Shown here: in pieces, positions 1 to 6,197 of the stretch
Layout: each line of letters begins with the position of its first letter
Position numbering within the stretch: the first letter of the stretch is position 1
Origin: Acidobacteriota bacterium
GTDB lineage: Bacteria > Acidobacteriota > Blastocatellia > RBC074
Assembly: GCA_013140935.1 (NCBI GenBank)
Contig: JABFSD010000772.1
Span: 1-10,335, forward strand
Direction of reading: 5' to 3'
Length of the DNA: 10,335 nucleotides
Made by a program: the position numbers and the translations under genes
The notes under the pieces: generated by a model
Seen by the model: the letters and a program-made list of their open reading frames with translations, nothing else
Database searches by the model: none
What the model was told of the DNA's origin: nothing

Positions 1-4
1 AATC

Positions 5-10
5 TATAAT
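5..10 (+). promoter_or_regulatory. possible -10 box upstream of fni
   Basis: An exact TATAAT hexamer lies 46 nt upstream of the fni start codon. A matching -35 element would fall before the first base of the window, so the promoter cannot be verified. If it is real, transcription would start near position 17 and leave a leader of about 40 nt. A chance match in an AT-rich gap is also possible. Confidence 0.3.
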
Positions 11-56
11 CCGGCCACTGACGAACTAACGATTGAGAAGGACGGAGAAAACATTT

Positions 57-1139
57 ATGCCTGCTGCTGCCACTGAAATCTTAAGACGCAAGCTCAGCCA
101 CTTCGAACTATGCGCGCACCAAGCCGTAGAGTTCCGTCACAAGACGACGTGGCTTGAAGACGTGGAACTCGTTCATCACGCGCTCACCCAAACCCATCTC
201 AACGACATTGATCTCAGTCTGGAAGTTTTCGGCAAGCGGCTGAACTATCCGATTTTTATCAGCGGCATGACCGGCGGTACGGACGAAGTCAGCCAGTTCA
301 ATCGTGACATGGCTGCGCTGGCCGAACGCTGGGGCATTGGCTTTGGCGTAGGTTCTCAGCGCGTCATGCTGCGTCATCCCGAAACGCGCGCGAGTTTCGC
401 CGTGCGTGACGTAGCTCCAGACGTATTGCTGTTCGGCAATCTGGGCATCGCGCAAGCCTGTGAATTGCCTACGGATCAAATCATCGGCCTCGCGCAAAGC
501 ATCGGCGCTGATGCGCTGTGCATTCATTTCAACACGGCGATGGAAGTCATACAGCACGAAGGCGACCACGACTTTCGCGGTTCGCTGGCGGCGTTGAAAC
601 GCTTAGTCAGCGCATCGCCTTTGCCCATCATCGCCAAAGAAACCGGTTGCGGGTTTGGCTACGAAGCAGGCGCGCAAATCGCCAGCACCGGCATTGAATG
701 GATTGACGTGGCGGGCGCGGGGGGAACTTCGTGGGTAGGCGTCGAAACGATTCGCAATCGCGCGCTGCGTCACTTGGGCGAAGCCTTTTGGGATTGGGGC
801 TTGCCGACCGCCGCCAGCGTGGCTGAATTACATCCGTTGAAATTAAACCTGATCGCTTCAGGCGGCATTCGCACCGGCTTGCAAGCCGCGAAAGCGTTGG
901 CACTCGGCGCACGCGCCGTAGGCATGGCCTTGCCGCTACTGCGCGCTTACGTCAACGGCGGCACGCGCGGCGTAGATGAATTTCTCGAAGGCTTCATTGC
1001 CGAATTGCGTATCGCCGTGATGTTGTGCGGCGTCGAGCGCGCGGCTGACTTGCGTCCGCATCACACGGTCATCGGCGGCGAGTTGCGCGCGTGGCTTGCT
1101 GAACGCCATCCGATTCTCAAAGGACTCTCAACCACTTGA
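57..1139 (+). CDS. fni: type 2 isopentenyl-diphosphate delta-isomerase (FMN-dependent)
   Basis: Interconverts IPP and DMAPP, the C5 units for squalene, hopanoids and quinone tails. It is a cytoplasmic TIM-barrel flavoprotein that uses reduced FMN and Mg2+. ATG 57 is chosen (360 aa, normal for the family) because AAGGACGGAG lies just upstream; a TTG at 33 is in frame but precedes that site. Visible motifs are an N-terminal RK..H (11-15), MTGG (71-74), GSQR (99-102), HFN (157-159), EGD (168-170), KETGCG (194-199), a GAGGTSW flavin/substrate loop ending at Trp226, and SGGIR (268-272). One oddity is that the family pattern HxNxxQE reads HFNTAME here, so Met162 stands where the active-site Gln is expected, while the metal-binding Glu163 is kept. 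The stop overlaps the start of hpnG, implying co-transcription and translational coupling. Family assignment is secure, but full activity is less certain because of Met162. Confidence 0.93.
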   Translation: MPAAATEILRRKLSHFELCAHQAVEFRHKTTWLEDVELVHHALTQTHLNDIDLSLEVFGKRLNYPIFISGMTGGTDEVSQFNRDMAALAERWGIGFGVGSQRVMLRHPETRASFAVRDVAPDVLLFGNLGIAQACELPTDQIIGLAQSIGADALCIHFNTAMEVIQHEGDHDFRGSLAALKRLVSASPLPIIAKETGCGFGYEAGAQIASTGIEWIDVAGAGGTSWVGVETIRNRALRHLGEAFWDWGLPTAASVAELHPLKLNLIASGGIRTGLQAAKALALGARAVGMALPLLRAYVNGGTRGVDEFLEGFIAELRIAVMLCGVERAADLRPHHTVIGGELRAWLAERHPILKGLSTT

Positions 1140-1912
1140 GCCAATCTCAACGCGGCAGACTGTGTCTCGTCACCGCCGCCGAAATCGAATTCAACCACAT
1201 CGTCAAGGCGCTGCGTCCCGAAGCCCTCATCGGACGCGAGCTCGACACGCGCCTGTGTCGCGCGAACTTGAGCGGCAAATACGGCAAGCGTCAGATCGTC
1301 GTCTTGCAATCCGAAATGGGAGCGCCTGATTTCGCTCATCGCTTGCAACGGCATCTGGCGATTTTTCCTTACGACGGATTGATCGTCATCGGCCTCGCGG
1401 GCGCACTCGCACCTGACCTCAAAGCGGGCGACCTCGTGCTTTATGAGCATTGTCTTTTTGCGAATGTCGCTTCATCGAATGGCAAATATCCAATGCGCGC
1501 TTGCGATGCGGCTTTCGCTGGTTGGATTGAAAGTGCGCTGGCTGCGCAAAATCTGAAAACACATCGCATTTGCGGACTGGCAGTGAACGAAGTTATCACA
1601 CGAGCAAGCGACAAAGCCGCGTTATATGTTTCGACGCAAGCCGCCGCTGTGGATATGGAAAGCGGCATTGTGGCAGAGGCTTTGAAAGACTATCCGATGC
1701 CGTTCGTCTCGTTGCGCGTCATCGTGGATGAAGCCGCGCTGAATCTGCCTGACTTCAATCACGGCTTGCGCGCGGATGGGCGTTACGACGCGCGAAAAAT
1801 GTTGCGCGTGATGGTCGCGCGGCCTGCCGATTGCCTTAAGTTTTTGTGGCGATTACGCAAAGCGACAAAGCAGTTGCGCGCGGTGACAAAGGCTTTGCTG
1901 AAAGCGCCCTGA
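1136..1912 (+). CDS. hpnG: HpnG-like hopanoid-associated nucleosidase/phosphorylase
   Basis: Member of the PNP/UDP phosphorylase (MTA/SAH nucleosidase-like) superfamily. The known HpnG role is removal of adenine from adenosylhopane to give ribosylhopane, a step in bacteriohopanepolyol side-chain synthesis. The sequence shows the nucleosidase pattern: VTAAEIEF with Glu16 (the position of MTAN Glu12), SEMGAP (59-64), a GLAGAL...GDLVL core (86-102), VDMES (172-176, ribose-binding Met-Glu), and LRVIVDE with Asp198 as the likely purine-contacting acid. The basic C-terminal tail (about 238-256) resembles hopanoid-associated members. The start is TTG 1136, overlapping the fni stop as TTGA, with AAAGGA 11 nt upstream. 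The HpnG call rather than generic MTA/SAH nucleosidase rests on tail and loop similarity from memory and on hpnA lying two genes downstream. No membrane segment is seen. Confidence 0.8.
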   Translation: MSQSQRGRLCLVTAAEIEFNHIVKALRPEALIGRELDTRLCRANLSGKYGKRQIVVLQSEMGAPDFAHRLQRHLAIFPYDGLIVIGLAGALAPDLKAGDLVLYEHCLFANVASSNGKYPMRACDAAFAGWIESALAAQNLKTHRICGLAVNEVITRASDKAALYVSTQAAAVDMESGIVAEALKDYPMPFVSLRVIVDEAALNLPDFNHGLRADGRYDARKMLRVMVARPADCLKFLWRLRKATKQLRAVTKALLKAP

Positions 1913-1917
1913 AAGAT

Positions 1918-1947
1918 TTGACACGCCGCGAAGCCGCTGGCTAGAGT
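1918..1947 (+). promoter_or_regulatory. candidate sigma70 promoter for yjbQ-hpnA
   Basis: A perfect -35 hexamer TTGACA (1918-1923) is followed after 18 nt by TAGAGT (1942-1947), which matches TATAAT at four of six positions including the key first T, second A and last T. It starts 5 nt after the hpnG stop, in the 111-bp gap before yjbQ, the only sizeable gap in the fni-hpnA block. This suggests yjbQ-hpnA can be transcribed separately from fni-hpnG. No operator or terminator hairpin was recognised in the gap. Confidence 0.45.
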
Positions 1948-2023
1948 GCCGACGTAGTAATAAACCGACAAACCACAACGAGTGTAAACAAACACCAACA
2001 GAAAAATTCAGGAGATCAGAGGG

Positions 2024-2524
2024 ATGAGCAAACCAGCTTTTTCTATGGCGAAGGAGCCGTCAGCACCGGCAGACATCACCCGCAAGCAAGGCACTTATCA
2101 AATCGCTTCGATGACTTTGCAAATTGCCACCGATGAAAGAGTGCAGCTGAAAAACCTTACCACCGAACTCGCAGCTTTCGTCGAACGCGCCGCAGTTCGT
2201 GACGGCGTCTTGCACGTATCTTCATTGCACACGACCGCCGGATTCGTTTTGAACGAGACGCAGGATGCGTTGCTCGCCGACGTAAAAACCTTGTTCGAGC
2301 AAATCGCTCCGCGCAATGTTTATTACCAGCACAATGACGGCGCGCTTTCTGATTGCTCGCGCAAGAACGCCGACGCTCACCTGCGCGCCCTGGTCGTAGG
2401 CCACAGCCTTTCGATTCCGGTCGAGAACGGCAAGCTCAAATTGGGGCAGTGGCAACAAGTGCTGTTTTCAGAATTCGACGGGCCGAATCAACGCAAAGTC
2501 CATTTGCAAGTGATGGGAATCTAA
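2024..2524 (+). CDS. yjbQ: YjbQ / UPF0047 family protein
   Basis: Small cytoplasmic protein of the UPF0047 (YjbQ) family. E. coli YjbQ shows weak thiamine-phosphate synthase activity when overproduced, hence the database name 'secondary thiamine-phosphate synthase'; the true role is unsettled. Family hallmarks are present: SLHTTAG with His69, NET (77-79), YQHND with His103, NADAHL with His119, LSIPVENGKLKLGQWQQ (129-145), and a C-terminal E-x-DGP-x-x-RK-x-x-LQV strand. The three conserved His are the presumed metal ligands. ATG 2024 has AGGAG 9 nt upstream. This gives 166 aa, about 25-30 more than the usual family length. Met30 (codon at 2111) would give a family-sized protein but has no comparable ribosome site. 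The gene sits 7 nt before hpnA, so the two are probably co-transcribed. Whether it has a hopanoid role is unknown. Confidence 0.88.
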   Translation: MSKPAFSMAKEPSAPADITRKQGTYQIASMTLQIATDERVQLKNLTTELAAFVERAAVRDGVLHVSSLHTTAGFVLNETQDALLADVKTLFEQIAPRNVYYQHNDGALSDCSRKNADAHLRALVVGHSLSIPVENGKLKLGQWQQVLFSEFDGPNQRKVHLQVMGI

Positions 2525-2531
2525 ACGAGCC

Positions 2532-3518
2532 ATGCGCGCTTTCGTGACAGGCGGAACCGGATTCATCGGCGGCAATCTCGTGAGGATGCTGCTTGCGGAT
2601 GGCTATCGAGTTTGCGCGCTGGCTCGACTGAATAGCGATCAACAGAACCTTGCGGGCTTGCCGCTCGAAATCGTCACGGGCGATTTAGACGACCCGCAAC
2701 AACTGGCTCAACAGCTTGAGGGCTGCGATGTAGTGTTTCACGTCGCAGCCCTTTATTCATTATGGCAGCACGATGCCGCAGCGATCTATCGCGCGAACGT
2801 GACGGGTACGGAAAACCTGTTGGCAGCGGCGCTGCGTGCGTGCGTCAAACGATTCATTCACACCAGTTCGGTCGCAGCGCTTGGCGTGCCTCCAGCGGGT
2901 ACGTTGGGAACCGAAGCCACTACGACTACGCTCGCTGAACTCGTGAGCGATTACAAAAAGTCGAAATATCTGGCCGAGCAGGCTGCGCTGAAAGCCGCGC
3001 GCGCAGGGCTGGATGTCGTCATCGTCAATCCTTCGACACCGATTGGGGCTTATGACGTGAAGCCTACGCCGACGGGTGAGATCGTGCTTCGCTTTTTGCA
3101 AAACCGTATGCCCGCTTATGTCCACACCGGACTGAACCTGATTGATGTAGCAGATGTCGCGCGCGGCCACATTCTCGCGTGGCAAAAAGGGCGCAGGGGC
3201 GAACGTTATATCTTGGGCAATCGCAATCTCACGCTGAAAGAAATGCTGGATATGCTCGCCGCCATTACAGGCAAGCCCGCGCCGCGTTTCGCGGTTCCCC
3301 ATGCGCTGCCACTGGCGGTCGCCTTCATAGACGAAATGATTCTCGCGCGCTGGTTCGGCAAGACGCCGCAAGTGTCGTTGGCTTCGGTGCAAATGTCGCG
3401 CAAGGCGATGTGGTATGACGCCAGCAAAGCCGTCCGCGAACTCGGCCTGCCGCAAACGCCTATCGAAGCCGCCCTCGAAAAAGCCGTTAACTGGTTTCGC
3501 ATGAACGGTTACGTTTAA
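2532..3518 (+). CDS. hpnA: HpnA-like hopanoid-associated NAD-dependent epimerase/dehydratase
   Basis: Extended short-chain dehydrogenase/reductase of the HpnA type, a protein encoded in many hopanoid clusters and predicted to act on the sugar-derived side chain; its exact reaction is not established. The N-terminal Rossmann nucleotide site TGGTGFIGG (6-14) is intact. HVAALYSLW (70-78), YRANVTGTENLL (86-97) and TSSVAALG (111-118) follow. The catalytic Tyr141-x-x-x-Lys145 sits in DYKKSKYLAE. The stretch NPSTPIG..D.KPTPTGEI (167-184) and MPAYVHTGLNLIDVADVA (193-210) are the features I most associate with HpnA rather than generic epimerases, as is the C-terminal WFRMNGY. The 328-aa length is normal. 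Start ATG 2532 lies 7 nt after the yjbQ stop without a clear Shine-Dalgarno, so translation probably depends on coupling. Confidence 0.88.
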   Translation: MRAFVTGGTGFIGGNLVRMLLADGYRVCALARLNSDQQNLAGLPLEIVTGDLDDPQQLAQQLEGCDVVFHVAALYSLWQHDAAAIYRANVTGTENLLAAALRACVKRFIHTSSVAALGVPPAGTLGTEATTTTLAELVSDYKKSKYLAEQAALKAARAGLDVVIVNPSTPIGAYDVKPTPTGEIVLRFLQNRMPAYVHTGLNLIDVADVARGHILAWQKGRRGERYILGNRNLTLKEMLDMLAAITGKPAPRFAVPHALPLAVAFIDEMILARWFGKTPQVSLASVQMSRKAMWYDASKAVRELGLPQTPIEAALEKAVNWFRMNGYV

Positions 3519-3632
3519 GCGGCTGCAAAAAAATTGTTACCATTCCCATCAACTTTGCGCCTTCATGCGTGAACGTGGTTGCCGTATCAGGCGACTGCGG
3601 ACTTTTCGGAAACTGAGACTGCCCGAGATCGG

Positions 3633-4298
3633 ATGACACGAACGGCTCTAAAAACTGGCAAAGCCGCTGTTGCTCGCTTACCGAAACCGGTGCCGAAGCC
3701 GGTGGTGGAAGTTCCACGTGCATTGTCAGAGTTAAGTGACAACGAACTCGTCGCCGTTATTTTGCAAGGCGACGAAACCGCTTTTGCGCAACTCTTTGAA
3801 CGCCATCGGCAATTGGTTTCACGGTTGGGCTATCGCTTTTTTGCCCGCCGCGAACAGGTCGAAGACATCATTCAGGATACGTTCACGAAATCCTATTTCG
3901 CGTTGCGCGATTATCAGGGCGGTTATGAAGGTTCGTTTCCGGCGTGGCTGACACGCATCGCTGTGCATACGTGCTATGACGAATTGCGCCGCCAGAAACG
4001 CCGTTCAGAAAGCAATCTCGCCGATCTGACCGATGACGAAGCGGCCTTCCTGAACGAACGGCTGCACGATCATCGTCCCGCCAGCAATATCGAAGGCACG
4101 GCGTTGACGCGCGATCTGGCTACGAAACTAATGGCGCGGTTGAAACCGGAAGATCGCGTCGTGCTGACCCTCGTGAATCTGGAAGAGCGTTCGATTGCAG
4201 AGATTGCCGACCTGATGGGCTGGACGCCCGGCAAGGTCAAGATGCGCGCCTTTCGCGCCCGTGAAGCATTGCGCGATGTGTTGCATCGGTTTGTATAA
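3633..4298 (+). CDS. ECF-type RNA polymerase sigma factor
   Basis: Sigma-70 family, extracytoplasmic-function type, directing RNA polymerase to a dedicated promoter set. Numbering is from ATG 3633 (221 aa). The sigma2 region runs about 37-125, including the [21 protein letters not shown] start, the core-binding helix EDIIQDTF (77-84) and the promoter-melting/-10 helix [19 protein letters not shown] (105-123). Then comes an acidic linker and sigma4 (about 160-221) with a helix-turn-helix in [28 protein letters not shown]. About 30 basic, Pro-rich residues with a PKPVPKPV repeat precede sigma2, which is longer than usual. The start is uncertain: a TTG at 3579 is in frame, and neither site has a good Shine-Dalgarno. 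The 114-bp gap after hpnA shows no convincing promoter or terminator. The gene leads a three-gene cassette with a membrane protein and a Spy-like protein. Confidence 0.9.
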   Translation: MTRTALKTGKAAVARLPKPVPKPVVEVPRALSELSDNELVAVILQGDETAFAQLFERHRQLVSRLGYRFFARREQVEDIIQDTFTKSYFALRDYQGGYEGSFPAWLTRIAVHTCYDELRRQKRRSESNLADLTDDEAAFLNERLHDHRPASNIEGTALTRDLATKLMARLKPEDRVVLTLVNLEERSIAEIADLMGWTPGKVKMRAFRAREALRDVLHRFV

Positions 4299-4333
4299 GA
4301 AGAAAACTAGCTTGCACTATAGAGGTAAACGTT

Positions 4334-4726
4334 ATGTGGCGATGGAAGAAAAACAAGATCGCAGATGAACAATTAAATCGTTTCAGCAGCGAAGTTTTCG
4401 ACGCGCTGCACGTCGGTGAAAGCGAAATCAATGCGACGGCGCAATCGCCGTTTTTGCTGCGGCGCATTCAGGTGCGCATCGAAGCCGAAGCGCGTCGCCG
4501 CGCCGAAGCAAACAACCCATGGCAGCTTTGGTTGCTGACCTTTAAGCAAGCCGTACCGGCAATGGCCTTGTTGGCGCTGGTCGCGGTTGGTTCGCTCTGG
4601 GCCTTAAATGATTTGAACGACGCGAACGGCAACGCGCCGGAAAACGATGTCGCTACGGTGTTGCTGGCTCCAGATAATGTGAGCGAGGAAGACGTAAGCG
4701 CTGCACTGGGCTGGCAAGGCAATTAA
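4334..4726 (+). CDS. small single-pass membrane protein, possible anti-sigma factor
   Basis: A 130-aa protein with a cytoplasmic-looking basic N-terminal half (RRIQVRIEAEARRRAE around 43-58), one hydrophobic segment at about 72-91 and a short acidic C-terminal tail. The charge pattern predicts an N-in, C-out topology. I recognise no named family. Its place 35 nt after an ECF sigma gene, its size and its topology fit an anti-sigma factor that holds the sigma factor at the membrane; this is inference. It has no Cys and therefore no zinc-binding HxxxCxxC motif, so it would not be a ZAS-type anti-sigma factor. The start ATG has GAGG 8 nt upstream. The alternative is an unrelated envelope protein of the same regulon. 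Confidence 0.7.
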   Translation: MWRWKKNKIADEQLNRFSSEVFDALHVGESEINATAQSPFLLRRIQVRIEAEARRRAEANNPWQLWLLTFKQAVPAMALLALVAVGSLWALNDLNDANGNAPENDVATVLLAPDNVSEEDVSAALGWQGN

Positions 4727-4764
4727 CCACCACTGCCCAAAAAGAAGTTGAGAAGGAAGTCATT

Positions 4765-5202
4765 ATGGAATCCTCCACCCAAGTTAAATATCAAGTCTGG
4801 CTCTTGATCGTCGCTGTCTTCGCATTAGGAACGATTGCGGGCGGCGCGCTGGATCGGTTGTATCTATCGCGTTCCGGCGCGATAAAACAGCCGCGTAGCG
4901 GAAGCGGTGAACGCGGTCGCGGCCCGGGTCGTATGCTTGATCAATGGAAAACGGACTTGAATCTGACCGATGAGCAATATCAAGGTATCAAGAAAGTTTT
5001 TGACGATTCGCGCAAACGCAATGACTTTGGTCAGGTGATGAGCCAATGTCCGGGCGTGAAAGAGATGCGCGAAAAGCACGACAACGAGATTCGTGCCATC
5101 CTTAATCCCGACCAGCAAAAGCGGTTTAACGAACTAGCCGCTGAACGCGAAAAGAAATTCCGCGACGGGCCGCCTCCACCTCCGCCGCCCGTGACGAAAT
5201 AA
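4765..5202 (+). CDS. membrane-anchored Spy/CpxP-like (LTxxQ-type) periplasmic protein
   Basis: A 145-aa protein with an N-terminal hydrophobic segment (about 11-30, no clear signal-peptidase site, so probably an anchor) and a basic Gly/Arg/Ser linker (41-56). A helical domain follows, carrying LNLTDEQ (65-71) and, about 45 residues later, ILNPDQQKRF (112-121). The paired L-T-x-E-Q and L-x-P-x-Q elements in a charged helical protein are the hallmark of the Spy/CpxP/ZraP group. These are periplasmic chaperone-like or metal- and envelope-stress sensor proteins, often encoded beside ECF sigma or two-component genes. The C-terminus has seven consecutive Pro (136-142), which would need EF-P for smooth translation. 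A single Cys (95) lies in the helical part. ATG 4765 has AAGGA 7 nt upstream. It is the last gene before a strong terminator. The exact stress ligand is unknown. Confidence 0.75.
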   Translation: MESSTQVKYQVWLLIVAVFALGTIAGGALDRLYLSRSGAIKQPRSGSGERGRGPGRMLDQWKTDLNLTDEQYQGIKKVFDDSRKRNDFGQVMSQCPGVKEMREKHDNEIRAILNPDQQKRFNELAAEREKKFRDGPPPPPPPVTK

Positions 5203-5250
5203 CGTTATTGAGTTCGATCAATGCTCTTGCCAGGAAGTGTTGATCGTGGC

Positions 5251-5295
5251 AGCCGCGCTTGCTTGACCGCCTGTCAGCGAGCGCGGCTTTTGCTT
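5251..5295 (+). terminator. rho-independent terminator of the sigma-factor cassette
   Basis: The arms AGCCGCGCTTGC (5251-5262) and GCGAGCGCGGCT (5277-5288) form a 12-bp stem with one G-U pair. Inside it, after a bulged T, TGAC/GTCA (5264-5267 with 5273-5276) adds 4 bp, leaving a 5-nt loop. A run of T follows (TTT, GC, TTTT). This is a textbook intrinsic terminator 48 nt after the Spy-like gene stop. A shorter imperfect hairpin (CGATCAA at 5215-5221 with TTGATCG at 5240-5246) precedes it. It argues against any protein start upstream of 5300 for the next gene. Confidence 0.88.
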
Positions 5296-5324
5296 TTGGC
5301 GCGGCTTCGTTTATAAGCGGGCTT

Positions 5325-6092
5325 ATGGATAACCTGCTGCATTATTTCCCTGTGTTGGAAGAACTAAGCCGTAAGGCCGGTGCGATTGCGCGACGCTATT
5401 ATTCAGCGCCCGTGCAAATCGAAGTCGAACGCAAAGCCGACGACAGCCCCGTCACCAAAGCCGACCGCGAGATCGAAACCTTTCTGCGCGACGAACTCAC
5501 CAAACGCTTTCCCGACTATTCAATTTATGGCGAAGAGTTCGGCGAAACCAAGAAAACTAGCGCCTATCGCTGGATTCTCGACCCGATTGACGGCACGAAA
5601 TCGTTCGTGATGCGCACACCACTGTTCGGCACGATGATCGCCCTCGAACGCGACGGCGAGTTGGTCTTGGGTTCGATCTATCTGCCGATTCAGGAACAGT
5701 TGCTGATCGGCTCGGCAGAAACGGGTACGTTTTTGAACGGCAAGCCGGTGAGCGTGGGACAGGTTACGACCTTGAGCGAAGCCACCGTGATTTTGACGGA
5801 GCCGCGTACGCTGTTGCAGTCAGAAGCTGTCGCCACCGTTTGTAACAAAGCGCGACTCGTGCGTGGACACGGCGACTGTTATGGATACTTTCTCGTCGCT
5901 ACCGGACGCGCCGACGTGATGATCGAACCGGGCGCGCTGGCTTACTATGATGTTGCGCCGATGCCGCCGATCTTGCGCGGCGCAGGCGGTGTTTTCTCAA
6001 CGCTGAAAGGCGATCTTGATTACGCGAGTGGGCAGGGGCTGGCGGCGAATCCGGTTTTGCATTCTGAGATCATTGCTTTGCTGAATGGGTGA
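5325..6092 (+). CDS. inositol monophosphatase family phosphatase (HisN-like)
   Basis: Mg2+-dependent, Li+-sensitive-type phosphatase superfamily member (FIG/IMPase fold), cytoplasmic. ATG 5325 (255 aa, normal length) is preferred over a TTG at 5259, because the TTG lies inside the terminator stem. Metal-binding motifs are GEEFGE (69-74) and DPIDGTKSF (86-94, with Asp86, Asp89 and Thr91). The C-terminal YYDVAP has Asp209, where typical IMPases read W-D-x-A, so the Trp is replaced by Tyr. The stretch SFVMRTPLFGTMIAL, with GTKSF and P-x-FG, resembles histidinol-phosphatase HisN-type members more than myo-inositol phosphatases. Substrate cannot be fixed: histidinol phosphate, inositol phosphate and 3'-phosphoadenosine phosphate are all handled by relatives. 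No his genes are in the window. No clear Shine-Dalgarno is seen. Confidence 0.87.
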   Translation: MDNLLHYFPVLEELSRKAGAIARRYYSAPVQIEVERKADDSPVTKADREIETFLRDELTKRFPDYSIYGEEFGETKKTSAYRWILDPIDGTKSFVMRTPLFGTMIALERDGELVLGSIYLPIQEQLLIGSAETGTFLNGKPVSVGQVTTLSEATVILTEPRTLLQSEAVATVCNKARLVRGHGDCYGYFLVATGRADVMIEPGALAYYDVAPMPPILRGAGGVFSTLKGDLDYASGQGLAANPVLHSEIIALLNG

Positions 6093-6093
6093 G

Positions 6094-6180
6094 GGGAGTT
6101 ATGGGAGTTATAGGAGTTATAGAAAGCGAGTAAGAGAATCGAGTGCGAGTCCCATAACTCCCATAGCTCTCATAACTCCC
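6094..6180. repeat. palindromic element of 3 + 3 nine-base units
   Basis: Three tandem copies of GGGAGTTAT (6094-6102 and 6103-6111 exact; 6112-6120 with A for the first G) face three copies of its reverse complement ATAACTCCC (6154-6162 and 6172-6180 exact; 6163-6171 ATAGCTCTC). The arms can pair over 27 positions with one A-C mismatch and two G-U pairs around a 33-nt spacer (6121-6153). The spacer itself contains CGAGT three times. It fills most of the 105-bp gap between the phosphatase and amidohydrolase genes. No T-tract follows, so it is not a standard intrinsic terminator. It could be a dispersed REP-like or MITE-like element, a structured 3' UTR, or a protein-binding array. Confidence 0.85.
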
Positions 6181-6197
6181 ATCAGACTTTAACCACC

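Noticed and set aside
33..56. TTG start extending fni by eight codons
   Set aside because: The ribosome site AAGGACGGAG lies inside this extension and points to ATG 57.
108..569. Long open frame antisense to fni
   Set aside because: It is a shadow of a strongly coding GC-rich gene: the protein has no recognisable motif and the opposite strand encodes all the Idi-2 signatures.
3519..3632. Search for an ECF-type autoregulatory promoter before the sigma gene
   Set aside because: I found no convincing GAAC-type -35 paired with a -10 at the right spacing; the gap has only an A-tract and unremarkable sequence.
3705..3717. Palindrome GTGGAA-G-TTCCAC in the sigma gene
   Set aside because: It is short, within coding sequence and part of a repetitive Pro/Val-rich linker, so chance or repeat structure explains it.
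5259..5324. TTG start extending the phosphatase by 22 codons
   Set aside because: It falls within the terminator stem-loop and the extra residues are low-complexity Ala/Ser/Phe not seen in the family; ATG 5325 gives a normal length.
6094..6180. CRISPR array or intrinsic terminator interpretation of the 9-bp repeats
   Set aside because: The units are too short and contiguous for CRISPR, half of them are inverted, and no T-tract follows either arm.
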